DNA from: an uncultured Lachnospiraceae bacterium | GTDB taxonomy: Bacteria; Bacillota; Clostridia; Lachnospirales; Lachnospiraceae | Assembly (NCBI GenBank): GCA_910579615.1 | Contig: CAJTUA010000012.1 | Span: 1-64,000, forward strand | Direction of reading: 5' to 3' | DNA: 64,000 nucleotides | Shown here: in pieces, positions 34,329-41,363 of the stretch | How positions within the stretch are numbered: position 1 is the stretch's first letter | Layout of the letters: each line of letters opens with the position of its first letter | Made by a program: the position numbers and the translations under genes | Notes under the pieces: generated by a model | Database searches by the model: none | Told to the model about the DNA's origin: nothing | Seen by the model: only the letters and a program-made list of their open reading frames with translations

Positions 34329-35606
34329 ATGGGCAATAAAAAAATTATTTCATATATCAATGCAGAAAATGAAACGGCAAAAAGTGTCATCGCGCGCGCG
34401 GTGCGCTTTGAACGTTCTGGCGCGGACGCGCTGTTTATTTACAATTATTCGATGGTGGAGTCCGAGAGGGAGGAATTGTTTGGAACGCTGCGCCAGATTA
34501 TAAAACAGGTGGATATCCCTGTTTTCGCAGGCTGCTTTGCTGCCCGCTTTGAGGACATCAAAAAGGCTTTTTATACAGGTGCGGCAAAGGTCGTAATCCC
34601 ATATGATAAGCTGAAGGATTTTTCTATCATACAGGAGGGCGCGCGGCGCTTTGGAAACGATAAGCTTGTCATTGAGCTGAATGCCGCGGATGAGAAACAG
34701 ACAAGCTCACTTTCCCTTGGGGACACCGCGCAGAAGCTGAAGGAATATGGTGCGGCGATGCTGCTTATCAAGCATCTGACCGTGACGGACGGCGTGCGCG
34801 AGAAGATACGGACGGCAGGGCTTCCGGTCATTGTCCGGGATTCCCTTCTGCGCAATGATATGGGAACGCTGCTTTTGATGGAAAATGTCGAGGGGGTCGC
34901 GACAGATTATTACGAGGGCAAAAATATTTTTGCAATCAAGCATACACTTAAGGCGGAAAATGTGCAGGTTGACACCTTTGAAAGTGCGGTTACCTTCGCC
35001 GAGATGAAAAAGAATCCGGACGGGCTTGTTCCGGTTATTGTACAGGATTATAAAAATAATGAAGTTTTAATGCTTGCGTATATGGATGAAATGGCGTATA
35101 ATAAGACCATAGAGACTGGAAGGATGACATATTTTTCGCGCGAGCGGCAAAAGCTGTGGGTAAAAGGCGAAGAATCCGGGCATTTCCAGTATGTGAAATC
35201 TTTATCCATCGACTGTGACAATGACACGCTGCTTGCAAAGGTAATGCAGGTTGGCGTGGCATGCCACACCGGAAACCGCAGCTGCTTTTACCGGGAGCTT
35301 GTGAAGAAGCCATACGATGATACGAATCCTGCGACGGTATTCGACGAAGTTTTCCGCGTCATCCTGGACAGGAAGGAGCATCCGCAGGAAGGCTCCTACA
35401 CGAATTACCTTTTTGACAAGGGGATCGATAAAATCCTTAAAAAATGCGGCGAGGAGGCGGCGGAGATTATCATCGCGGCAAAGAATCCGGATAAAGAGGA
35501 GATGAAGTATGAGATTGCGGATTTCCTCTACCATATGATGGTGCTGATGGCAGAGCGCGGCATCGACTGGGAGGATATCACAAGAGAATTGTCACACAGG
35601 CATTAA
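34329..35606 (+). CDS. hisIE: HisI-HisE with an N-terminal degenerate HisF-like barrel
   Basis: 425 residues. About 222-320 is phosphoribosyl-AMP cyclohydrolase (GRMTYFSRERQKLWVKGEESG, ACHTGNRSCF with zinc cysteines) and 335-425 phosphoribosyl-ATP pyrophosphatase (KKCGEEAAEIIIAAKN). The first 220 residues align with HisF/HisA barrels (FERSGADALFIYNYS, AAKVVIP), but both catalytic Asp positions are Asn (N11, N118) and the GGGI phosphate loop reads GCFAAR, so this part is probably not an active cyclase. Start at 34329 after GGAGGG. A structural or channelling role for the dead barrel is inference. Confidence 0.9.
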   Translation: MGNKKIISYINAENETAKSVIARAVRFERSGADALFIYNYSMVESEREELFGTLRQIIKQVDIPVFAGCFAARFEDIKKAFYTGAAKVVIPYDKLKDFSIIQEGARRFGNDKLVIELNAADEKQTSSLSLGDTAQKLKEYGAAMLLIKHLTVTDGVREKIRTAGLPVIVRDSLLRNDMGTLLLMENVEGVATDYYEGKNIFAIKHTLKAENVQVDTFESAVTFAEMKKNPDGLVPVIVQDYKNNEVLMLAYMDEMAYNKTIETGRMTYFSRERQKLWVKGEESGHFQYVKSLSIDCDNDTLLAKVMQVGVACHTGNRSCFYRELVKKPYDDTNPATVFDEVFRVILDRKEHPQEGSYTNYLFDKGIDKILKKCGEEAAEIIIAAKNPDKEEMKYEIADFLYHMMVLMAERGIDWEDITRELSHRH

Positions 35607-35636
35607 CCCCAAAAGGGATATGCGGAACTTTAAACA

Positions 35637-35833
35637 GCATATCCCCAGACAGTGCCCAGTGGGATTTTTTAGAAGTGAAACGGAGAAAAAATCCCACTGC
35701 TGAGAAAGGGAACTGGGAGGGGATATGCGGAACTTTAAATAGCATATCCCCGTACAGTGCCCAGTGGGATTTTTTAGAAGTGAAACGGAGAAAAAATCCC
35801 ACTGCCGAGAAAGGGAACTGGGAGGGGATATGC
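35637..35833 (+). repeat. Hairpin repeat family, two tandem copies after hisIE
   Basis: 92-bp copies at 35637-35728 and 35742-35833, 105 bp apart, preceded by a half copy (GGGATATGCGGAAC). Outer stem GCATATCCCC/GGGGATATGC; middle CAGT-g-CCC/GGG-a-ACTG; inner AGTGGGATTTTTT/AAAAAATCCCACT, the only variant with no mismatch. The second copy ends in GGAACTTTAAATAGGAGG, the RBS of a small membrane protein gene. Confidence 0.92.
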
Positions 35834-35860
35834 GGAACTTTAAATAGGAGGAAAAGAAAG

Positions 35861-36004
35861 ATGGCATTTTTAGCAGGTTTTGTATATTATCTCGCGATAT
35901 TCATTGTATATTGTGCAGGCATTTTCGGAGCAGTAAAACTTGGCATCGCACTCCGCAAGAGGTCGAACGCAAAGGCCGCTACTGCAGCAAAGACAGAGGC
36001 ATAA
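35861..36004 (+). CDS. 47-residue single-helix membrane protein
   Basis: A short gene with a strong AGGAGG RBS. Residues 3-31 are hydrophobic (FLAGFVYYLAIFIVYCAG), followed by a basic and Ala-rich cytoplasmic tail (RKRSNAKAATAAKTEA). It is flanked on both sides by hairpin repeat arrays and followed by a hairpin at 36012-36045, which supports a real transcription unit. Function unknown. Confidence 0.7.
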   Translation: MAFLAGFVYYLAIFIVYCAGIFGAVKLGIALRKRSNAKAATAAKTEA

Positions 36005-36011
36005 AGACTTG

Positions 36012-36045
36012 GGAGACGGCGCGAAAGGATTTTTGTGCCGTCTCC
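36012..36045 (+). terminator. Possible terminator after the small membrane protein gene
   Basis: GGAGACGGC and GCCGTCTCC make a perfect 9-bp stem with a 16-nt loop. No clear T run follows, so termination is uncertain. Confidence 0.5.
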
Positions 36046-36070
36046 TTATGATATGCGGAACTTTAAAACA

Positions 36071-36378
36071 GCATATCCCCGGACAGTGCCCCAGAGGAAT
36101 TTTTTCGGAGTGAAACAAAGAAAAAATCCCTCTGCTGAGAAAAGGGAAGTGGGAGGGGATATGCGGAACTCAAAACAGCATATCCCCGGACAGTGCCCCA
36201 GAGGAATTTTTTCGGAGTGAAACAAAGAAAAAATCCCTCTGCTGAGAAAAGGGAAGTGGGAGGGGATATGTGGAACTCAAAACAGCATATCCCCGGACAG
36301 TGCCCCAGAGGAATTTTTTCGGAGTGAAACAAAGAAAAAATCCCTCTGCTGAGAAAAGGGAAGTGGGAGGGGATATGC
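36071..36378 (+). repeat. Hairpin repeat family, three tandem copies
   Basis: 94-bp copies at 36071-36164, 36178-36271 and 36285-36378, each 107 bp from the next and nearly identical. Outer stem GCATATCCCC/GGGGATATGC (the second copy ends in T), inner stem AGAGGA-ATTTTTT with an A-C mismatch at position 6. Linkers read GGAACTCAAAACA; the last reads GGAACTCAAAATAGGAGG, the RBS of the deacetylase gene. The longest array in the window. Confidence 0.93.
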
Positions 36379-36401
36379 GGAACTCAAAATAGGAGGAAAC
36401 T

Positions 36402-37238
36402 ATGGGACTGGTTTTGATGCGATTTCCGGGCGGTCTTGAGCGCGCGCTAACACTCAGCTATGACGATGGGGTACAGCAGGATGAAAAGCTGATTGGGATT
36501 ATGAGAAAGCACGGACTAAAGGGCACTTTTAACTTAAACAGCGGGGAGTACCCGCCGGAGGGAACCACCTATCCGGCAGGGCAGATTCACCGCCGCATGA
36601 CGAGGGATGAGGCAACACAGCTGTATAAGGAGAGCGGCATGGAGGTGGCAGTACACGCGCTGACACATCCGTTTTTGCAGGAACTTCCGCCGGTTGTCTG
36701 TGTGCGGGAAGTCTTTCGTGACCGTGAGAATTTGGAGGAGCAGTTTGGCTGCATCGTGCGGGGCATGGCATACCCGTTTGGTACATACAGCGATGAGGTT
36801 GTGCAGATATTAAAGGCAAACGGCATCGCTTACGCAAGAACCGTACATTCGACAAGGAATTTTGATATTCCGCGCGACTGGCTGCGCATGCCGGCAACCT
36901 GCCACCATAACGACCCGGAGCTGATGAATCTGGCAAAACGTTTTATTGAGCCTGCCCACTGGACAATTTCACGGCTATTTTACCTGTGGGGGCACAGCTA
37001 TGAGTTTGAGGACCGGAACAATTGGAATGTGATTGAGGAGTTTGCGGAATATGTCGGCGGGCGCGATGATATCTGGTACGCGACCAATATTGAGATTTAT
37101 GATTATGTGGAGGCATGGCGCAGCCTGATTGTCTCCGCGGACGGCAAGCGCGCTTACAACCCGACAGCGTTCGAGCTTTTCTACGACAACCGTGGAACGG
37201 CGGGCAGCATTAAGCCAGGGGAGACGAAGCTTTTATAA
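36402..37238 (+). CDS. Polysaccharide deacetylase-family protein
   Basis: 278 residues, NodB-like barrel without signal peptide or membrane helix. LTLSYDDGVQQD gives the catalytic Asp pair (D21, D22) and VAVHALTH the HxxxH metal site (H85, H89); AYPFGTY and RMPATCHHND follow. It should remove acyl groups from a sugar or related cyclic amide inside the cell; the substrate is unknown. AGGAGG RBS right after a triple repeat array. Confidence 0.85.
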   Translation: MGLVLMRFPGGLERALTLSYDDGVQQDEKLIGIMRKHGLKGTFNLNSGEYPPEGTTYPAGQIHRRMTRDEATQLYKESGMEVAVHALTHPFLQELPPVVCVREVFRDRENLEEQFGCIVRGMAYPFGTYSDEVVQILKANGIAYARTVHSTRNFDIPRDWLRMPATCHHNDPELMNLAKRFIEPAHWTISRLFYLWGHSYEFEDRNNWNVIEEFAEYVGGRDDIWYATNIEIYDYVEAWRSLIVSADGKRAYNPTAFELFYDNRGTAGSIKPGETKLL

Positions 37239-37340
37239 ATTTCCCATTGGATTTTTCCTGCCATGGTAGCGGGAAAGCTGCAATTGTGGGCTGTGCGTGC
37301 ACAAAACATAAAAAAGCAGGTTTGGACACGCCATGGAAAA

Positions 37341-37382
37341 GGCTTTGGTTTTCGGGTACACCGGAAAACCAAAGCTTTTTTG
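37341..37382 (+). terminator. Terminator after the deacetylase gene
   Basis: GCTTTGGTTTTC and GAAAACCAAAGC form a 12-bp stem with a short loop and end in TTTTTT. The rest of the gap (37239-37542) holds only this and the palindrome below. Confidence 0.88.
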
Positions 37383-37453
37383 CACATTGGTTTTTGGCAT
37401 AATTTTCCCATCCCATTCATATAGTAAAGCAAACGCGTGTATTGCGAGGTTGT

Positions 37454-37485
37454 ATCAGACTGCATTTTTATAAATGCAGTCTGAT
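37454..37485. promoter_or_regulatory. 14-bp perfect palindrome before spoIVA
   Basis: ATCAGACTGCATTT (37454-37467) and AAATGCAGTCTGAT (37472-37485) around TTAT. It lies 58 bp before the spoIVA start. It could be a leader hairpin or an operator; no sure sigma-E promoter could be placed next to it. Confidence 0.55.
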
Positions 37486-37542
37486 GCGGACTTGTGGTTT
37501 ATGTACACGGTCATGAGACTGAGGGAAAACGGAGGGTGTCCA

Positions 37543-39027
37543 ATGGAGACGGAGAACAAGTTTAATCTATACAATGATATCCGCAAGCGGACGAACGGTG
37601 AAATCTACCTTGGCGTGGTAGGTCCGGTGCGGACGGGAAAATCGACCTTCATCAAGCATTTTATGGAGGAGATGGTGATTCCGGAAATTGAGGATGTACA
37701 TAGCAAGGAGCTTGCAACCGATGAGCTCCCGCAGAGTGCGGCGGGCAAGACCGTAATGACAACAGAGCCAAAATTCATCCCGAAGGATGCGGTTGAAATC
37801 GAAATTTCCGACGGGGTGAAGGTTTCGGTGCGCATGATTGACTGCGTCGGTTTTATGGTGGACGGTGCGGTGGGGCATATGGAAAACGATGCGGAACGCA
37901 TGGTAAAAACCCCGTGGTTCAACCACGAAATCCCGTTTACGCAGGCGGCGGAGATTGGCACGAGGAAGGTCATCCACGACCATTCAACCATCGGGCTTGT
38001 CATCACAACGGACGGGAGTTTTTCGGAGATTGGCAGGGAGAGCTACAAGCAGGCAGAGGAGCGCACCGTAGGGGAACTGCAGAAAATCGGGAAGCCTTAT
38101 ATTGTGCTCTTAAACACGATACGGCCATATTCGGCGGAGACAAAGGAACTCGCGGAACAGCTTTCGGCACAGTATGGGGTCAGCGTGCTGCCAATCAATT
38201 GTGAGCAATTGAAAAAAGAGGATGTTGACCGCATCATGCAGAAAATCCTTGATGAATTCCCGGTAAGCGAGCTGCAGTTTGGCATCCCGAAATGGACGGA
38301 GCTGCTGCCAAAGGAACATCCAGTCAAACAGGGGATGATACAGAATGCAAAGGAAATGCTTGGACGTTTTGCAAAAATGAAGGATTTAAAAGCGGCGAAA
38401 AAGCAGCTTTTTTCCGATGAACTTTACCGTTTCCGCCTCGAGGATCTTTCGATGGAAAGCGGCATAGCGCAGATAAAAGTCGATGTGGCGGAAAAATGCT
38501 ATTACGGGCATATCAGCGATATGATTGGAACACCGATTGAGGGGGAATACCAGCTCTTCCAGATGATTCGTGAGCTTGCGGAAAGCAGAAAGGAATACGA
38601 GAAGGTGGCGCACGCCTGCGAGGAGGTCAGGGCAAACGGCTACGGGATTGTGATGCCATCCATCGGCGAGGTTTCTGTGGAACAGCCGGAAATCATCCGG
38701 CACGGCAATAAATTTGGTGTGAAGCTAAAGGCAACTGCGCCGTCCGTTCATATGATTCAGGCGGATGTCGTGACGGAGGTTGCCCCGATTGTGGGTACGA
38801 AGGAACAGGCGGAGGATTTGATTGAATATATGCTTGAGCAGTCCGATTCCGCGGAATCCGGTATCTGGGATACCAATATATTCGGGAAAACCTTGCAGCA
38901 GCTTGTTGAGGAGGGCATCCAGACAAAGATTGACCGCATGACAATTGAGAGCCGCAGGAAAATGCAGGACACGATGAAAAAGATTGTGAATGAGAGCAAT
39001 GGCGGAATGATTTGTATTATTATTTAG
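37543..39027 (+). CDS. spoIVA: Stage IV sporulation protein A
   Basis: 494 residues, full length. P-loop GPVRTGKST (27-35), MIDCVGF and the C-terminal VEEGIQTKI region and hydrophobic MICIII end match SpoIVA, the ATPase that polymerises on the forespore surface and anchors the coat. The start at 37543 follows GGAGGG. The presence of an intact spoIVA indicates an endospore former. In Bacillus it is under sigma-E; the promoter is not clear here. Confidence 0.95.
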   Translation: METENKFNLYNDIRKRTNGEIYLGVVGPVRTGKSTFIKHFMEEMVIPEIEDVHSKELATDELPQSAAGKTVMTTEPKFIPKDAVEIEISDGVKVSVRMIDCVGFMVDGAVGHMENDAERMVKTPWFNHEIPFTQAAEIGTRKVIHDHSTIGLVITTDGSFSEIGRESYKQAEERTVGELQKIGKPYIVLLNTIRPYSAETKELAEQLSAQYGVSVLPINCEQLKKEDVDRIMQKILDEFPVSELQFGIPKWTELLPKEHPVKQGMIQNAKEMLGRFAKMKDLKAAKKQLFSDELYRFRLEDLSMESGIAQIKVDVAEKCYYGHISDMIGTPIEGEYQLFQMIRELAESRKEYEKVAHACEEVRANGYGIVMPSIGEVSVEQPEIIRHGNKFGVKLKATAPSVHMIQADVVTEVAPIVGTKEQAEDLIEYMLEQSDSAESGIWDTNIFGKTLQQLVEEGIQTKIDRMTIESRRKMQDTMKKIVNESNGGMICIII

Positions 39028-39111
39028 GATAAAGAAGAAGCCATGCAGGTGGCCAAACAGGGGGCAGATGATAAAAACATTTCCGGACAATTCCGGATGA
39101 AAGCTGAAAGG

Positions 39112-39152
39112 GAAACCTGCCCGTTCGGGATTCGATATCGGGCAGGTTTTTT
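39112..39152 (+). terminator. Terminator after spoIVA
   Basis: AAACCTGCCCG and CGGGCAGGTTT pair over 11 bp, loop about 13 nt, then TTTTTT. Confidence 0.88.
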
Positions 39153-39209
39153 GAATTTGAAATTATTCCCATTTTCTCTTAAAATCATGAACAAATTGCA
39201 CAAATACTA

Positions 39210-39238
39210 TTTACATTCTGGCTTCTGTATTGTATAAT
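39210..39238 (+). promoter_or_regulatory. Promoter of the GH43 lipoprotein gene
   Basis: TTTACA (39210-39215), 17 bp, TATAAT (39233-39238). A long palindrome starts 11 bp after the -10. Confidence 0.82.
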
Positions 39239-39249
39239 AAGATTATAAG

Positions 39250-39285
39250 TTTAGAAAAACATAAAACAATTTATGTTTTTCTAAA
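39250..39285. promoter_or_regulatory. 16-bp perfect palindrome at the transcription start
   Basis: TTTAGAAAAACATAAA (39250-39265) and TTTATGTTTTTCTAAA (39270-39285) around ACAA. It covers the first transcribed bases of the GH43 gene, a place for an operator; as RNA it would form an AU-rich hairpin about 75 nt before the start codon. Confidence 0.7.
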
Positions 39286-39359
39286 GAAAGAGGAGTTTTT
39301 TTCAGGGAAAGCCTGAATACGCCAAAAAGTTATCGAACCAGGAAAATGGAGGTTGTGCA

Positions 39360-41003
39360 ATGAGAAAGAAAAACACAGTTCTTTTTGGGTTATTGTCCGC
39401 GGCAGTATTATCGGTTGCAGTGACCGGATGCGGCAACGAAAAAGATGGGGAACCGGACGTGACTCCAGGTGTGGCAGGAGATATTACGCAGGGAGTGCCG
39501 ACCGGGGAGGGGGAGGATACGCCGACACCGGAACCTTCACCGGAACCGACTCCGTTTGAGGAGATTGATATTAGTTATAAGAGGGTCAGCGTGCATGACC
39601 CGTCCATTGTCAAAGTGGAGGATACATATTATATTTTTGGTACGCATTCGACATGGGCAAAGAGCAAGGACTTGATTCAATGGACCATTTTCACAAACAG
39701 CATCAATGCAAGCCCGAACGGCACATTCGGCGATATCTGGGAGGACTGGGGCAAGAGCGCGGATAACCCGGATGTGGGCGGCAACCTGTGGGCACCGGAT
39801 GTCATTTACAATGAGAACATGGGAAAATACTGTATGTATATGAGTGTAAATGGGAATGACTGGAATTCCGCGATTACGCTCCTTACCGCGGATGAAATTG
39901 AAGGGCCTTACGAATATATCGGGCCGGTGGTTTATTCCGGGTTTAACCTGACAAGCCACCCGGCAGAACGCACGGATGTGTACAAGGTGCTCGGCAAGGA
40001 TGCGGATTTGACCCGCTACCAGAGCACGACGGTAAACAAGTTAAATGCCATCGACCCTTGTGTGAAATTTGATGAGAACGGGGATTTGTGGATGGTATAT
40101 GGTTCCTGGTTTGGTGGGCTGTACATGCTCAAACTTGATGCGCAGACCGGACTTCGCGATTACAGCTATACTTACGAGACAGTCGAGGACGTTTCGGACG
40201 CCTACAACGGGATAAAAATCGCGGGCGGGCACGGGGTTTCCGGCGAGGCACCGTACATCTTTAAAGTGGGGGATTACTATTATCTCTTTGTATCCTACGG
40301 CGGGCTGACGGCGCAGGGCGGTTACCAGATGCGCATGTTCCGCTCGGAAAATATTTACGGACCGTATGTGGACCAGAATGGAACCCCGGCGATTTATTCA
40401 CACGGTGTCACAAACAATCTGCAAGGCAGGGTTGGTTTGCGTTTGATGTCCTCCTACAAATTTGCCGGCAACTTTGAAATACATGTGGCACAGGGGCACA
40501 ATTCGGCGTTCGTGGACGATGACGGAAAGATTTATGTCGTATACCACACAAGGTTTGCAAACGGAAAGGGCGGAAACGAGGAAGCGCACGAAGTGCGCGT
40601 GCAGCAGCTTTTTGTCAATGAGGACGGCTGGCTGATTGCCGCGCCTTACGAATATTCCGGCGAGAGCCTTCCGGAGACGAACCTTGCCATGGAACAGATG
40701 GTTGGTGAGTACGAGTTTATTATCCACAATCCAACGATGTATTACGGTATGGGAAAAATGGATGACGAGGTACTCGGTATCGTGGATACCAATATCATCC
40801 AGTTAAACGAGGATGGCACGGTGACCGGAGATTTCACAGGTACCTGGACTTACGAGGAAGGAAAGGCGAATATGACCATTACGGTAAAGGATGTGGAGTA
40901 CAAGGGCTATTTCCTGCGCCAGGCGACCGAGGGAATCCATAAGGTCGTGACATGCTTTACGGCGGCGGGCAGCAATGTCTGTGTATGGGGAAGCCAGAAA
41001 TAA
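39360..41003 (+). CDS. Extracellular GH43 lipoprotein, arabinan endo-1,5-arabinosidase-like
   Basis: 547 residues. Lipoprotein signal with lipobox VTGC (Cys about 23), a Thr/Pro/Glu-rich linker (25-60), then a five-bladed GH43 propeller: catalytic D80 (HDPSIVK), D232 (AIDPCVKF) and E296 (GEAPYIF). A C-terminal beta domain (about 440-547) is common in such arabinanases. It would cut arabinan or arabinoxylan side chains at the cell surface. GGAGG upstream of the ATG; strong promoter at 39210. No transporter is adjacent. Confidence 0.9.
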   Translation: MRKKNTVLFGLLSAAVLSVAVTGCGNEKDGEPDVTPGVAGDITQGVPTGEGEDTPTPEPSPEPTPFEEIDISYKRVSVHDPSIVKVEDTYYIFGTHSTWAKSKDLIQWTIFTNSINASPNGTFGDIWEDWGKSADNPDVGGNLWAPDVIYNENMGKYCMYMSVNGNDWNSAITLLTADEIEGPYEYIGPVVYSGFNLTSHPAERTDVYKVLGKDADLTRYQSTTVNKLNAIDPCVKFDENGDLWMVYGSWFGGLYMLKLDAQTGLRDYSYTYETVEDVSDAYNGIKIAGGHGVSGEAPYIFKVGDYYYLFVSYGGLTAQGGYQMRMFRSENIYGPYVDQNGTPAIYSHGVTNNLQGRVGLRLMSSYKFAGNFEIHVAQGHNSAFVDDDGKIYVVYHTRFANGKGGNEEAHEVRVQQLFVNEDGWLIAAPYEYSGESLPETNLAMEQMVGEYEFIIHNPTMYYGMGKMDDEVLGIVDTNIIQLNEDGTVTGDFTGTWTYEEGKANMTITVKDVEYKGYFLRQATEGIHKVVTCFTAAGSNVCVWGSQK

Positions 41004-41012
41004 AAGAGACAG

Positions 41013-41053
41013 CAAACGGCGCTATGCCCTGGCAGCGGGCATAGCGCCGTTTG
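41013..41053 (+). terminator. Strong hairpin terminator after GH43
   Basis: CAAACGGCGCTATGCCC and GGGCATAGCGCCGTTTG form a perfect 17-bp stem with a 7-nt loop. The downstream T run is short (TTTGTT is mostly within the stem). Confidence 0.85.
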
Positions 41054-41251
41054 TTCTGGGCAGGTAATCGGAAAAGATATCAGGTGCGGATAGGGGCAGG
41101 GAGAGAAAGGCTATCGGCTAGATGCCCAGGAAACTCGCAATATCTGAGAAGTTGATAAACAAATTTTCTGTTTGATTGCAGGAATAATTACTAAAATCTG
41201 AAATTATTATTTTTTTATGACAATCTGCAACAAAATAACTATAAATTGTGC

Positions 41252-41281
41252 TTGCTGAAACTACATTGAAGGGAGTATAAT
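41252..41281 (+). promoter_or_regulatory. Probable promoter of the chemoreceptor gene
   Basis: TTGCTG (41252-41257), 18 bp, TATAAT (41276-41281). The rest of the 41054-41363 gap is AT-rich and holds no gene that I can support; I looked for a c-di-GMP riboswitch and did not see its conserved core. Confidence 0.6.
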
Positions 41282-41363
41282 AAACGTACAGGCCATATGG
41301 GAAGATATGTGAAGGATCGCTCTGTACTGTCCTGAACCTAGGAAAATATAAGGAGAAAAAAAC

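Noticed and set aside
41054..41363. c-di-GMP riboswitch before the chemoreceptor gene
   Set aside because: Such genes often carry one, but the conserved core sequence and paired elements are not seen.
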